Positions 44,868 through 53,865 of a stretch of 64,000 bases of DNA are shown here, piece after piece. The stretch is taken from the NCBI RefSeq assembly GCF_042683245.1, contig NZ_JBHUJB010000035.1, forward strand, positions 147,941-211,940, in the 5' to 3' direction. The notes beneath the pieces were generated by a model. It made no database searches, had not been told where the DNA came from, and saw only the letters and a program-made list of their open reading frames with translations. The translations under genes and the position numbers were made by a program. This DNA is from Rubritalea tangerina (GTDB lineage Bacteria; Verrucomicrobiota; Verrucomicrobiia; Verrucomicrobiales; Akkermansiaceae). Each line of letters opens with the position of its first letter. Position 1 is the stretch's first letter.

Positions 44868-45956
44868 TCACGCCGGCCTCTTACACCGAGAAACTGTCAG
44901 AACTAACAATACTGAAGTTGGAACCAGCAGCCACCAATACTGAAATTGCTCAACTCTCGCATCTGGCTCAGAAACCACCCCACTGTTGAGATGTTTTTTA
45001 ACACGCTGCTTTAGGTCAATACGTAAACTCACATCATTCTCTACTAACTTCTTGAGATCGTCATCAAGTTCTCTAACACTCCAACGCTCCACATCTAAAA
45101 GAACGCTTTCAAGTACCTCGGGGTGTGACTGTAAAAGATCTGAATAGAACACTATAACGTCCCCTCTGTATTCAGTCTCCCCAAATGTCGAGAGCGCTTG
45201 CATCACAGCTCCCACCTCTTGAGGACTTCTAGCTTCTTCCGAAAAATACCACTCTTTTATATTGGAAATCGCCTGTTCCTTATTCGTTTCCAAGTAACAA
45301 AGCAACCATGCTGACAACTGTGTTGTGAGGTGGTAGTCAGCTAAAATAGCACAGCGCTGCGCAATCTTCTCCCCATCTGCCTCATCCGCCATTTGAGCCA
45401 GCAAAAGAATATACAGTGCGTGCCATTCTACCATCCTTTGATTAGCCAAAAATTGGAGTAGCTCTTGCTTACTCACAGCATGCTCAATTTTCCTAATCTG
45501 AGGATAAGGAGCCCTAGCTACTTCCAAGTGAGCCAAGCGCCGTAATGTCTCCTCCTCATGCTTCAACAACGGCGCAAAATACGCAGCTCTCTCCTTCATC
45601 CCCCCACCCCATGAATGACTGATGAGATCCTCCATCACAGGCCGCATAGACTCCTTGAAAACCGCCAATTGCTCCCATTCCTCACCTTCCCTACTACAAA
45701 GAATCGCACGCTGTGGATAAACGTCTAACATTCTTCTAGTAGAGCTGGGAAGATACAACTCAAGCCCCACCTCATCACCCCGCAAGACCTCTACTGACTC
45801 TAAATGAAAGGGCCTCTCGCTATTTTCCCGAGCCAAAACCACAGCCTCAGCTGCTATCAGCCGGTCCAGCAAAGTGTCCTCAGGATACGGTAGGCATATC
45901 TGACACGCATGTGCCAAGCCCACCCAAATAGTCGATAACAGTAGGGTCCGTATCAC
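44868..45956 (-). CDS. Secreted membrane-tethered protein of the DUF3604-HupE operon
   Basis: The frame stays open into the HupE gene, but I place the start at GTG 45956, which overlaps the HupE stop (GTGA) and opens a signal peptide (MIRTLLLSTIWVGLAHA). The 362-residue protein begins its mature part with CQICLPYPEDTLLD, a CxxC motif right at the N-terminus that could bind metal or a thiol. A largely helical middle follows (HEAT-like, ~80-320), then a C-terminal membrane helix (WWLLVPTSVLLVLTVS) with a Cys-containing basic tail (RCKRPA). I do not recognise the family. It ends the operon 49710-51602 to 44868. Confidence 0.7.
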   Translation of the reverse strand: MIRTLLLSTIWVGLAHACQICLPYPEDTLLDRLIAAEAVVLARENSERPFHLESVEVLRGDEVGLELYLPSSTRRMLDVYPQRAILCSREGEEWEQLAVFKESMRPVMEDLISHSWGGGMKERAAYFAPLLKHEEETLRRLAHLEVARAPYPQIRKIEHAVSKQELLQFLANQRMVEWHALYILLLAQMADEADGEKIAQRCAILADYHLTTQLSAWLLCYLETNKEQAISNIKEWYFSEEARSPQEVGAVMQALSTFGETEYRGDVIVFYSDLLQSHPEVLESVLLDVERWSVRELDDDLKKLVENDVSLRIDLKQRVKKHLNSGVVSEPDARVEQFQYWWLLVPTSVLLVLTVSRCKRPA

Positions 45957-46945
45957 GGCCAAAATGCTACCACACGCTCCAAGACCCAAAAAGCTGCGAC
46001 AGAGCCAATCGCATAGGGAGCCACATAACGTGACCAATCAGGCATTCTCAGCGGCAGACGCCTAACCAAATGATAGCCTCCCACTAAAACAGCAACAAAC
46101 GCCAACTGCCCCAATTCCACCCCTATGTTGAAACTAAGAAGCGCCATAGGTATGGCACTCTGAGGCAAGCCAATCTCACTCAAGGCCCCCGCAAAACCGA
46201 ATCCATGAAGTAAACCAAAGCTGAATGCTACCACCCAAGGTGCGCGTTCTGTCAGACCTGGCTTTCCTTGATAAGATCGTAAAATCTCTGCAGCAACAAA
46301 AACAATACTCAGAGCTATGATCGCCTCCACAGGAGCTCCTGGGACTGAGACAAAGCCTAAACTCGCCAAGCCTAACGTAATACTGTGTGCTAGAGTAAAT
46401 GCCGTGATCGTCCCAATAAGTAACTTCCAGGAACGTACTACTAACAAAAGTGCTAAAACAAAAAGTAGGTGATCAATCCCTAATAAAATATGCTCCACCC
46501 CGAGAACTAAATAGGTCCATATCACTTCTCCTATGGTCGGTTCCTCCGGGATCAGGTAGCTACTATTCTCGGGAGTAAGCCGATGGGTCAACGATGTTCC
46601 ATTGGCATATTCCACTCTACACAGAACATCTGTAAGGGTTCTCTCTAAACCATCAATGTAAATACTTGCTCCAGCCAAGCCCCCTGATTTCGAGACCTGC
46701 ATCCTTTGGATGTGAGCCCCCCCCACAAATCCAGATACCGGCTCAGAAAGTGTCTCCACCCCATCAGAGAAGCGTAAATTCAGACTCAATCTCTGATCCA
46801 TACCCTTCGCTGGAACCTTCCATAACACATCATACTGGCCATCAGTAATCTCTTGGATTTCCAAATAGGCCGGACGCATCTCATGGGCTAGCACCCCACT
46901 GCTAGTTATGAGAAAGATGAGAACAATAAATCGGTATAACTTCAT
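45953..46945 (-). CDS. HupE/UreJ-family membrane protein
   Basis: From the ATG at 46945 (overlapping the PPIase stop as ATGA), the 330-residue protein has a signal peptide (FLITSSGVLA) and a ~130-residue extracytoplasmic beta domain (HEMRPAYLEIQEITDGQYDVLWKVPAKG...). Six to seven membrane helices follow, with the family signature GVEHILLGIDHLLFVLALLLV and later FSFGLLHGFGFAGAL and LSFNIGVELGQLAFV. The intramembrane His, Glu and Asp (VEHILLGIDHLL, FGLLHGFGFA) are typical metal-transport residues of HupE. Nickel or another metal is plausible. Its operon position next to two metallohydrolase-like proteins is suggestive. Confidence 0.88.
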   Translation of the reverse strand: MKLYRFIVLIFLITSSGVLAHEMRPAYLEIQEITDGQYDVLWKVPAKGMDQRLSLNLRFSDGVETLSEPVSGFVGGAHIQRMQVSKSGGLAGASIYIDGLERTLTDVLCRVEYANGTSLTHRLTPENSSYLIPEEPTIGEVIWTYLVLGVEHILLGIDHLLFVLALLLVVRSWKLLIGTITAFTLAHSITLGLASLGFVSVPGAPVEAIIALSIVFVAAEILRSYQGKPGLTERAPWVVAFSFGLLHGFGFAGALSEIGLPQSAIPMALLSFNIGVELGQLAFVAVLVGGYHLVRRLPLRMPDWSRYVAPYAIGSVAAFWVLERVVAFWP

Positions 46946-47778
46946 GCACCACTCCCTTGTTCTGGCCATTCAATCACGACCTCGTATTTCTCAAGGAACT
47001 TTTCGTTGAACTGTCTGCGCCTCTCTAACTTTTGCGCGTGTAGCCACTCTCGCTTCACCTTGTCACGAATTTCAGCCAACTGTGGCACGGAACCCTCAGT
47101 CCGTTGACTCACCTTCACAAAATGCGACCCTAAACCAGATTGCAGAGGCCCACTCCATTCTCCTACCTTCAGACCCGACAATTTGCCTGAAAAATCCTGA
47201 CCAAAGTCTCGATCCACTTTCCAACGAGGCACTTCCTTCTGCTCCCTTGCTATGAAATACGAGTCACTCTCCACCTCCTCACCAGACTGCAGCTTCTCCT
47301 CAACTTCCTTCAAATAACTCTTCAGATCACCTGCATGCTTCTGCGGGTTGATATATATTTGCTCAAAACTATAGCTCCCGTCTTTGCGAAATTTCTCCGG
47401 ATTCTCCGATAAGTACACCTCCAACTCAGAATCATCTCCATCCGATGCCATCAAAACATCATCAGTTAGAAATTCTAACTTCTGCCGCATGCGCCTGCGG
47501 ATGATCGTATCGTCCTGATCAATCCCCATGGCCACAGCTTGCCGATAATAAATCTCCTCAATGACATAATCATCTATCAATGCTTTAAGCTCATGCTCCG
47601 TCGGTGGACGTTGCCATGTCTTCTCATACACATTGATAAATTGTTCGATACGCCCCTCAGAGATCACTATCGTGTCCTCACCCGGCCCCTCTTCTTGATT
47701 CACCAGCGAGTACAACCCAAATAAACCCGCCCCTATTAGCATAAAATGGAGCAATGGCTCCCGCACTAGTTTCTTCAT
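46942..47778 (-). CDS. Parvulin-like peptidyl-prolyl isomerase, membrane-anchored
   Basis: The 278-residue protein begins with one membrane helix (LLHFMLIGAGLFGLYSLV), followed by a SurA/PrsA-like helical part (RIEQFINVYEKTWQRPPTEHELKALIDDYVIEEIYYRQAVAMG...). A PpiC-type domain follows at ~150-240 (YSFEQIYINPQKHAGDLKSYLKEVEEKLQSGEEV, GDLSGK-like turn, GLGSHFVKVSQRTEGSVPQLAEIRDKVKREW). The rotamase signature is weak, so chaperone activity is at least as likely as isomerase activity. Its stop overlaps the HupE start, and it lies 9 bases after the first DUF3604 gene. A folding factor for the secreted DUF3604 proteins is inferred. Confidence 0.85.
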   Translation of the reverse strand: MKKLVREPLLHFMLIGAGLFGLYSLVNQEEGPGEDTIVISEGRIEQFINVYEKTWQRPPTEHELKALIDDYVIEEIYYRQAVAMGIDQDDTIIRRRMRQKLEFLTDDVLMASDGDDSELEVYLSENPEKFRKDGSYSFEQIYINPQKHAGDLKSYLKEVEEKLQSGEEVESDSYFIAREQKEVPRWKVDRDFGQDFSGKLSGLKVGEWSGPLQSGLGSHFVKVSQRTEGSVPQLAEIRDKVKREWLHAQKLERRRQFNEKFLEKYEVVIEWPEQGSGA

Positions 47779-47787
47779 TTAAATCAA

Positions 47788-49674
47788 TTACTTCTTCGGT
47801 GTGTACCAAATCGGTGAGGTGTACGCACGCTCTTGTGTCGTCATCGGCACCTCTTTGCTCATCTCTACATTGAAACGCTTCGCTTCATAAGCTGTCCAGC
47901 GCGGAGTGGGTATTTCAATCACTCTTGCATAATAAAAAGCAGATTGTTCCGCATCAAATTCTGGATCCTGCCAAAAACTCACCAACTCTGGCGCCCCAAT
48001 ACTATTTTCCCAAGTGGCCTTCTTAACATCCACCGTGTTGCCAACTGCTGGCAGTTTACCCTTCTCATCTGGTTTGCGATCCCCAGACCACACCACGTCG
48101 TAAACCTTCTCATGAGTCTTCCCATCACCATCTATCCATCCCTTTACAATTTGAATTCTATCAAGATTACCACTGTATGGATCCTTCATAGCAGCAACTA
48201 AAAAGTTAGGGGCTTTGCTCTCACCTCTAGCAGGTAAATCACCCCCCATAGGCACTCCCTTCAAGTAACCAGCATCCGCAGGTAAACGTGATGCTCCATC
48301 CTCCTGAGTAAATTCCCAACCGCCGAAGAAACGAACAATCATACGCGGCCCCGTCGTCGCATAAGTTTCCTTGCGCTTCATCGCATCAAAGATCGCTTCC
48401 CGCGTATTCTCGCGGACCCAAACCGCTGCATATCCACCAGCCGCTTGCTGCCACCCCTTTATCGAATAAGTAGGGTCAGGAGCTTCTATTACCATGTGCT
48501 CCCAGCGCTTCGGCTCAGGCTCTACTCCTGAGTGCTTACCAAAGAAATTCTCTTCTTCTACAGCAGCCATCGCAGTGTGAGCATCGGAACTCCCAATCAT
48601 GCCAAACTTATAGGGATTAATTCCTAACTTCTTCTCTAGCTTCAAGCCAGTTTTAAGCGCTTCCCGCGTGTACTCCCACTGCAGCATCTCAGGCTTCTTG
48701 ACCTCCGTGCCATTTAAATTCGACTTATCCCATGTCTCGTAGTCCGCAAACTCATCGTTCGGAGATAACATCGGATGCGCCTCACTGTCTCCCTTGATTT
48801 GAGTCACTTCTACTATTTTCTCAAAGTGCGCCCGGCGTTCAGCAATCTCTTTGGTCAATGGCTTGCCATCAAATGTTTCCACAGTAAACATCCGACCATT
48901 ACTCAAATTACCATTGTGAGGAATCGTCATCACCTCTGCACCACTCTGCTTTTCAAAGCCTTCGAGATGTTTCCATAAATCCTCGGGGTTCTTACTATCA
49001 AACTGAGAAAAAGGAACCACTTGATTGGCCACCGAGGCATCACCTCTAAAAATCACATTTCGGTGCAAATTGTTCCCACCAATAGCTGTCCATTCATAGC
49101 CAATCAATGCCGTAAAGCGCCCCGGATCATTATACTTATCCGCCAAAGCAGTATAATCCTGCCAAGCATTCTTCACCGCTCTATCACTCTTGATAGGAAC
49201 CTCATCTCCAGATAATGAGGCCACGATCTCCATTGCTGTATCAAATACCACTTTGTCATCACCCGAGGTCAGCGCTTTGTGCCATCGCTTCCCAGTTTCC
49301 GTACTCAAGATCTCTTGGTCTCCACCCAATAACTGAGGCATCAAACCATACATTTCTGCATGATCCGAGATCACTAAGAAATCAAGTGGACGCGATAGCT
49401 TTGCCTTCAAGCCATGCGTCGTTGTGATCTCCTCACCTCGAGCAAAACGATAGGCGTCTTCCTGACCAATCCGACACATTGTCCCAGCATCCACCGAGAC
49501 TGCAGTGTGCAAATGCGTGTCCCCCCAAAAAACTTGAGTTGGAAAATCCCTGCCGGCATAGGGCGAAAACTTCTGCTTAACAGTCGCATCCACCCCATCT
49601 TTGGTGGGAATTTGGTCTGCGAATCCGGTCGCTGCTATGCCAATGGCACTGAGAGTAATTGCTGGGAGTTTCAT
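47788..49674 (-). CDS. DUF3604 secreted PHP-like metallohydrolase (copy 2)
   Basis: The 628-residue protein has a signal peptide (LSAIGIAATGFA). The DUF3604 signature begins FSPYAGRDFPTQVFWGDTHLHTAVSVDAGT, followed by LDFLVISDHAEMYGLMPQ, FTALIGYEWTA, EVMTIPHNGNLSNGRMF and KFGMIGSSDAHTAM. The His and Asp residues (GDTHLHT, SDHAE, IPHN, SDAH) form a PHP-like metal site, so a metal-dependent phosphoesterase or other hydrolase is likely, though no substrate is established. It is a tandem paralogue of the gene at 49710 (35 bases upstream in the operon), with the same motifs but divergent loops. Confidence 0.9.
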   Translation of the reverse strand: MKLPAITLSAIGIAATGFADQIPTKDGVDATVKQKFSPYAGRDFPTQVFWGDTHLHTAVSVDAGTMCRIGQEDAYRFARGEEITTTHGLKAKLSRPLDFLVISDHAEMYGLMPQLLGGDQEILSTETGKRWHKALTSGDDKVVFDTAMEIVASLSGDEVPIKSDRAVKNAWQDYTALADKYNDPGRFTALIGYEWTAIGGNNLHRNVIFRGDASVANQVVPFSQFDSKNPEDLWKHLEGFEKQSGAEVMTIPHNGNLSNGRMFTVETFDGKPLTKEIAERRAHFEKIVEVTQIKGDSEAHPMLSPNDEFADYETWDKSNLNGTEVKKPEMLQWEYTREALKTGLKLEKKLGINPYKFGMIGSSDAHTAMAAVEEENFFGKHSGVEPEPKRWEHMVIEAPDPTYSIKGWQQAAGGYAAVWVRENTREAIFDAMKRKETYATTGPRMIVRFFGGWEFTQEDGASRLPADAGYLKGVPMGGDLPARGESKAPNFLVAAMKDPYSGNLDRIQIVKGWIDGDGKTHEKVYDVVWSGDRKPDEKGKLPAVGNTVDVKKATWENSIGAPELVSFWQDPEFDAEQSAFYYARVIEIPTPRWTAYEAKRFNVEMSKEVPMTTQERAYTSPIWYTPKK

Positions 49675-49709
49675 AAGTCTGAGGGGCTAGAGGTGAGAAA
49701 TAGAGATAA

Positions 49710-51602
49710 TTACTTAGGGTTGTACCAAATGGGGGAGGTGTAAGCGCGCTCCTGATCAACTAACTTAGCCTCCTTCGGCAACTCTGCACCCAGACGCACC
49801 TTGTCGTATAAAACCCAACGGGGTGTCGGAATTTCTAACACACGTACATAGTAAAATGCAGGCTCAGTCGCATCGAAATCCGGATCGCTCCAAACTGCTC
49901 CAAGCTCAGGAGCCCCGATCGTATTCTGCCAAGTAGCCGTCTCCACATCCACCGTATTTCCTACCGGTGTTTTGCAGCTGCCATTCTCAATCTTTCTGCC
50001 ATCAGACACCGCCACATCATATACTTTCTCATGCAACTTATCGTCTTTATCTAACCAGCCTTTGATCACCTGAACTCTGTCCAAATTGGCACTCTGTGCA
50101 TCACGCACTGCTGAGATCATAAAAGTGGGAGCCTTTCCTGAACCAGCTTTAAGATCACCACCCATCGGCACCCCTCTCATGTAGCCTGCACGTGCAGCCT
50201 GAGGACTAAAGAGATCCTTCTCCGTAAAATCCCATCCACCAAAGAAACGTACTTTCATTCTAGGCCCTGTCGTGCCGTAGGTTTCCTTGCGAACCAGTGC
50301 ATCAAATAACGCCTCGCGTGTGTTTTCTTCAGCCCAGATCCCTGTGTATCCCGATGCCACTAATGTGTGACCCGCAAATTTTCCTAACTTCGACTCCACA
50401 AAAGGATGGCTCACCCTTGTTTTAGAGGGCTCTGCAGAAGCTGACTTTCCAAAAAAGTTGTCCTCGTCTCCAGTTGCCAACGAGGTATGGCTGTCTGTAG
50501 CTCCTCCAAATCCAAATTTATAAGGGTTAGTGCCCAGCTTCCTCTCTAACAGTAAACCTTGTTTCAGTGCTTCTCGTGCATACTCACCCTTCAACATCTC
50601 GGGCTTCTTCAACTGAGTTAAATCAAGGTTACCCACGTCCCAGTTCTCGTAATCAGCAAAAGGATCGTCCGGTGATAAGTATGGGTGCGATTCCCCATCT
50701 CCCTTGATTTGCGTGATCTCATACTGCGGCTCCCACTTCGCACGCAGCTTCACATAATTCTCATCCACTTTTCCTCCTGAATAGGTGTCCTCAGTTGGAA
50801 ACATCCAGCCGTTAGAAAGGTTGCCATTGTGGGCCAAGGAGAGCGCCTTGCCCCCTGTCTTCTTCTCATACTCTTCTAACCATTTATAAAGGTGAAGCGG
50901 GTCCGTGCTCCCCATCGGTTTCTGAGTTGTCGGCGGAACGACCTGCATCGCCTTATCCCCATTGTCTCTCAAAATAACATTCCGGTGAAGATTGAATCCC
51001 TTGGGAACTGAGGTCCACTCGAAACCAATAAACGCAGTAAACTTCCCCGGATCATTGTGCGCTTCAGCACCATCTACAATTTCCTTCCACACTGCCGCAA
51101 ATTCCTTGGAACCCGGACTGTACGCCTTCAGTAAAGCCGGCGGTAATGTCTCCTGTGAAAAGTTGGTGATTAAATCAAATGCTGCCGTCGCCGCAGCTTC
51201 CCCACCCTTCTTGTACCCCTCATACCATTCCTTCCCCTTCTTATCCGCTAAAATGTGCTCCTCTCCAGCTTGAAAATCAGGCGCAAACCCCATCAAGTCC
51301 GTGTGGTCCGTCACCACCAACCAATCCAACGGACGCGCTAACCTCACCGCTATCCCTGTCGCTGATGTGATTTCCTCCCCCTTCGCAAACCGATAGGCCT
51401 CATCCACCCCCAACGTGTTACCAAACATCCCCGCATCTAATGATAAGCGCGTGTGCAAATGCGTGTCCCCCCAATAAACATTCTGTGGGTACGTCTCCCC
51501 TACATAGGGCGAAAACTTCACCGACGATTTTGTCTCAGTCTCAGCAAATGCCGATGATAGCCCTACCATTGAGACCACTGTGTATCTTGAAATGCGCTTC
51601 AT
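49710..51602 (-). CDS. DUF3604 secreted PHP-like metallohydrolase (copy 1)
   Basis: The 630-residue protein has a signal peptide (VSMVGLSSAFA). The motifs FSPYVGETYPQNVYWGDTHLHTRLSLDAGMFGN, LDWLVVTDHTDLMGFAPDF, FTAFIGFEWTS, LSLAHNGNLSNGWMF and FGGATDSHTSLATGDEDNFFGK match copy 2 in order and spacing, giving the same candidate metal-binding set. In the first motif of both copies the second His is followed by a hydroxyl residue. It starts the five-gene minus-strand operon. The promoter region is the 350-base gap up to the sulfatase, which also holds a 99-base element with inverted repeats. Confidence 0.9.
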   Translation of the reverse strand: MKRISRYTVVSMVGLSSAFAETETKSSVKFSPYVGETYPQNVYWGDTHLHTRLSLDAGMFGNTLGVDEAYRFAKGEEITSATGIAVRLARPLDWLVVTDHTDLMGFAPDFQAGEEHILADKKGKEWYEGYKKGGEAAATAAFDLITNFSQETLPPALLKAYSPGSKEFAAVWKEIVDGAEAHNDPGKFTAFIGFEWTSVPKGFNLHRNVILRDNGDKAMQVVPPTTQKPMGSTDPLHLYKWLEEYEKKTGGKALSLAHNGNLSNGWMFPTEDTYSGGKVDENYVKLRAKWEPQYEITQIKGDGESHPYLSPDDPFADYENWDVGNLDLTQLKKPEMLKGEYAREALKQGLLLERKLGTNPYKFGFGGATDSHTSLATGDEDNFFGKSASAEPSKTRVSHPFVESKLGKFAGHTLVASGYTGIWAEENTREALFDALVRKETYGTTGPRMKVRFFGGWDFTEKDLFSPQAARAGYMRGVPMGGDLKAGSGKAPTFMISAVRDAQSANLDRVQVIKGWLDKDDKLHEKVYDVAVSDGRKIENGSCKTPVGNTVDVETATWQNTIGAPELGAVWSDPDFDATEPAFYYVRVLEIPTPRWVLYDKVRLGAELPKEAKLVDQERAYTSPIWYNPK

Positions 51603-51781
51603 ATGAAAAATCTCTTACATTATTTTTGTTAGAATACCAACTAACAAAGCACCCCATCAAATACTACATCTCATACAGCCCCGTCAAGGTTCCATGCTTT
51701 CTAGTACTCTCATCCTCCCCCTCATCGCATTCCTCGCTCCGTGAAACCTCAACTCATTAGCTAACAAACCCTAATAAATCG

Positions 51782-51880
51782 GCTAGGCGGTGTGGACAAA
51801 ATAGTTTGCCGCAAGGCAACTGACCTCATATCACCCTATCTAAAAACGGGCAGTGAAGCAACTTGTCCACACCGCCTAGC
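51782..51880. repeat. 99-bp element with 18-bp perfect inverted terminal repeats
   Basis: The arms gctaggcggtgtggacaa (51782-51799) and ttgtccacaccgcctagc (51863-51880) are perfect reverse complements. The interior holds a second hairpin-like sequence (tttgccgcaaggcaac). A related right-arm sequence (20/24 identity, with tgtccaca and cgcct shared) occurs at about 53466-53490, downstream of the sulfatase gene. This looks like a small MITE- or REP-like palindromic unit in the gap (51603-51952) between the DUF3604 operon and the sulfatase. The rest of that gap shows nothing recognisable. Confidence 0.7.
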
Positions 51881-51952
51881 AAAAGAACAAGAATGGTGTC
51901 ACCGAAGAATGAACGTAATACCCCCTCTCCTTTGGCCATTACTATAATTGCA

Positions 51953-53356
51953 ATGATCAAAACCAGCCTCACCCTCCTCAGTCTCATCTCCAGCGCACTA
52001 CTCACCTATGCCGAGAAACCCCTAAACTTTGTCCTCATCAACATCGATGACATGGGCTGCCGTGATCTTGCCTGCTTCGGCAGTACCTTCTATGAAACTC
52101 CCCACCTAGATGCCTTTGCTCAGAGAGCTCTTAAGTGTGATCAAGCTTATGCAGCCTGTGCTGTCTGTTCACCATCGCGAGCTTCGATCATGACCGGGCG
52201 TTACCCAACACGCCTCGGAATAACCAACTTCATCTCCTACATGGAAGTGAGCAAAAAGATTAAAAATGGTACCCCGCTCAATACCCAAAAAGGAAAATTC
52301 TCACAGGGCTCCAAAAAGAAACTCAGCTGCCCACTCAACGTAGAAGAACTGCCACTCGCTGAAATCACCATTCCTGAAATGCTTAAGCCTGCTGGCTATA
52401 TCAGCGCTCATATTGGTAAATGGCATCTAGGCCACCGTGGCCATTTCCCCCAAGATCAAGGCTTTGATGTCAACTTTGCCGGCTGCGGCCTCGGAGCACC
52501 AGGGTCCTACTTCTCCCCCTACTCCAGCAAGTCCCGCCCCACCCCTGCACACCTCAAACTTAAAGAAAAAGGAGAATACCTCACCGACCGTGAAACCGAA
52601 GAAGCCATCGATTTTATCAGCACAAATCAAAACAAACCCTTCTTCCTCTACCTCTCACACTACGCCGTCCATAGCCCTAACATGGGAAAACCAGAACTGG
52701 TCGCAAAATATAAAAATAAAAATGCGACCGGTCCGCAGAAAAATGCCGTCTATGCCGCCATGGTCGAATCCGTCGACCAAAACTTCGGCAAACTCTTCCA
52801 ACACCTAGAAAACCTCAACCTCCTCGACCGAACCGTCATCATTTTCACCTCAGACAACGGCGGCCAAAGCGCCACCAAACAATCTCCAATCAGAGGTAAA
52901 AAAGGCATGCCCTATGAGGGAGGAATCAGAGTGCCTCAGCTTATCTATTGGCCCGGACTTACCAAACCAGGCAGCACCACTGACACCCCAATCAATCATA
53001 TCGACATTTTTCCTACCATTGCCGAAGCCGCCGGTATCACCCCCGGTCACCCTATCGATGGCGAATCACTCATTCCCATGCTGCGAGACGGTACACCCCT
53101 CCAGCGCGAGGCCCTCTTCTGGCACTTCCCACACTACCATGCTAGCCCACCATACACGGTTGTTAGATCCGGTAATTTCAAACTCATCCACTACTACGAA
53201 AAAGGCAACTCTGAGCTCTACGACCTCTCAAAAGACCCCTACGAGAAATCAAATATCTCCACCCAATTGCCCGAGAAAACACAGGCACTCAAAAAACTCA
53301 TGCACAATCACCTTAACGAACTCGACGGCCAAATCCCTCGACCATATCAACCCTAA
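51953..53356 (+). CDS. Secreted sulfatase (Cys-type, arylsulfatase A family)
   Basis: I start at ATG 51953, which opens a signal peptide (TLLSLISSALLTYA). An upstream start would run into the terminal repeat at 51863-51880. The 467-residue enzyme has LNFVLINIDDMGCRDLACFGSTFYETPHLDAFA (metal-binding Asp pair), the maturation motif CSPSR at Cys72, TGRYPTRLG, HIGKWHLGH, HYAVHSP and FTSDNGGQS. The Cys would be converted to formylglycine by FGE or an anaerobic maturase. It likely removes sulfate from algal polysaccharides. It lies alone between two repeat-bearing gaps. The FGE-like domain at 3105 lacks key Cys, so it is not an obvious partner. Confidence 0.94.
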   Translation: MIKTSLTLLSLISSALLTYAEKPLNFVLINIDDMGCRDLACFGSTFYETPHLDAFAQRALKCDQAYAACAVCSPSRASIMTGRYPTRLGITNFISYMEVSKKIKNGTPLNTQKGKFSQGSKKKLSCPLNVEELPLAEITIPEMLKPAGYISAHIGKWHLGHRGHFPQDQGFDVNFAGCGLGAPGSYFSPYSSKSRPTPAHLKLKEKGEYLTDRETEEAIDFISTNQNKPFFLYLSHYAVHSPNMGKPELVAKYKNKNATGPQKNAVYAAMVESVDQNFGKLFQHLENLNLLDRTVIIFTSDNGGQSATKQSPIRGKKGMPYEGGIRVPQLIYWPGLTKPGSTTDTPINHIDIFPTIAEAAGITPGHPIDGESLIPMLRDGTPLQREALFWHFPHYHASPPYTVVRSGNFKLIHYYEKGNSELYDLSKDPYEKSNISTQLPEKTQALKKLMHNHLNELDGQIPRPYQP

Positions 53357-53465
53357 CACCCACGACTCAACTGCCAACGCAGCGAGGGGCCCAATCAGCC
53401 TCAAAGCACGAAATTTGCTTACATAGATTGGTGATTTTTCATCTCATTTTCTTCCTGTTCGCACT

Positions 53466-53490
53466 GTGAAGTAAAATGTCCACATCGCCT
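53466..53490. repeat. Diverged right-arm copy of the 51782 element
   Basis: The sequence tgaagtaaaatgtccacatc and following cgcct matches the right arm region at 51853-51876 (tgaagcaacttgtccacacc gcct) at about 20 of 24 positions. The left arm was not found. It could be a decayed copy or a short shared motif. It lies in the gene-free stretch 53357-53865. Confidence 0.4.
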
Positions 53491-53516
53491 GAAATTCCTA
53501 TACCCCCCTCTAACTC

Positions 53517-53730
53517 CTTATACCATTGATCGAAACGGAGTGGACGAATGGTCGGAATGAGCTTGCAGAATATCAAGGCGGAGTGAAGGCCTCCCGCACG
53601 CGCGGGACAACTGAATGACAACGATGACATTCTGTAAGATAATCCGATTTACTCTAAAATAGCGTAGCGCAAACTTCACAAGACTCAACCAAACTCCATT
53701 CGTCTATTCCGAGTCGAAAGATGGTATTAG
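53517..53730. repeat. 214-bp intergenic element bounded by 35-bp inverted repeats
   Basis: The 35-base ends (53517-53551 and 53696-53730) are reverse complements at 27 of 35 positions, sharing ccattcgtc, tccg, tcga and atggtat in register. The interior has a short GC-rich hairpin (cccgcacgcgcggg, 53593-53606) and no convincing gene. A 63-codon minus-strand frame across its left part is probably not real. The remaining part of the 509-base gap (53357-53865) between the sulfatase and gltS shows nothing recognisable apart from this and the copy at 53466. It resembles a decayed MITE-like element. Confidence 0.5.
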
Positions 53731-53865
53731 CTTCTCTCCCCAGCTTAATGTCTCAAAGTCACACACCCCCGTGATAATGCTGGTCACTTCTATCACTTCA
53801 TGACACACATGCAGCGTAACTCTCACTGAACCCTCTCATCTCACCAGTCCTAGGACATTCCGCTC

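Noticed and set aside
53439..53630. 63-codon minus-strand reading frame in the gap after the sulfatase
   Set aside because: It spans the repeat-like sequences at 53466 and 53517, has no start signal and no family resemblance; more likely a by-product of the element.
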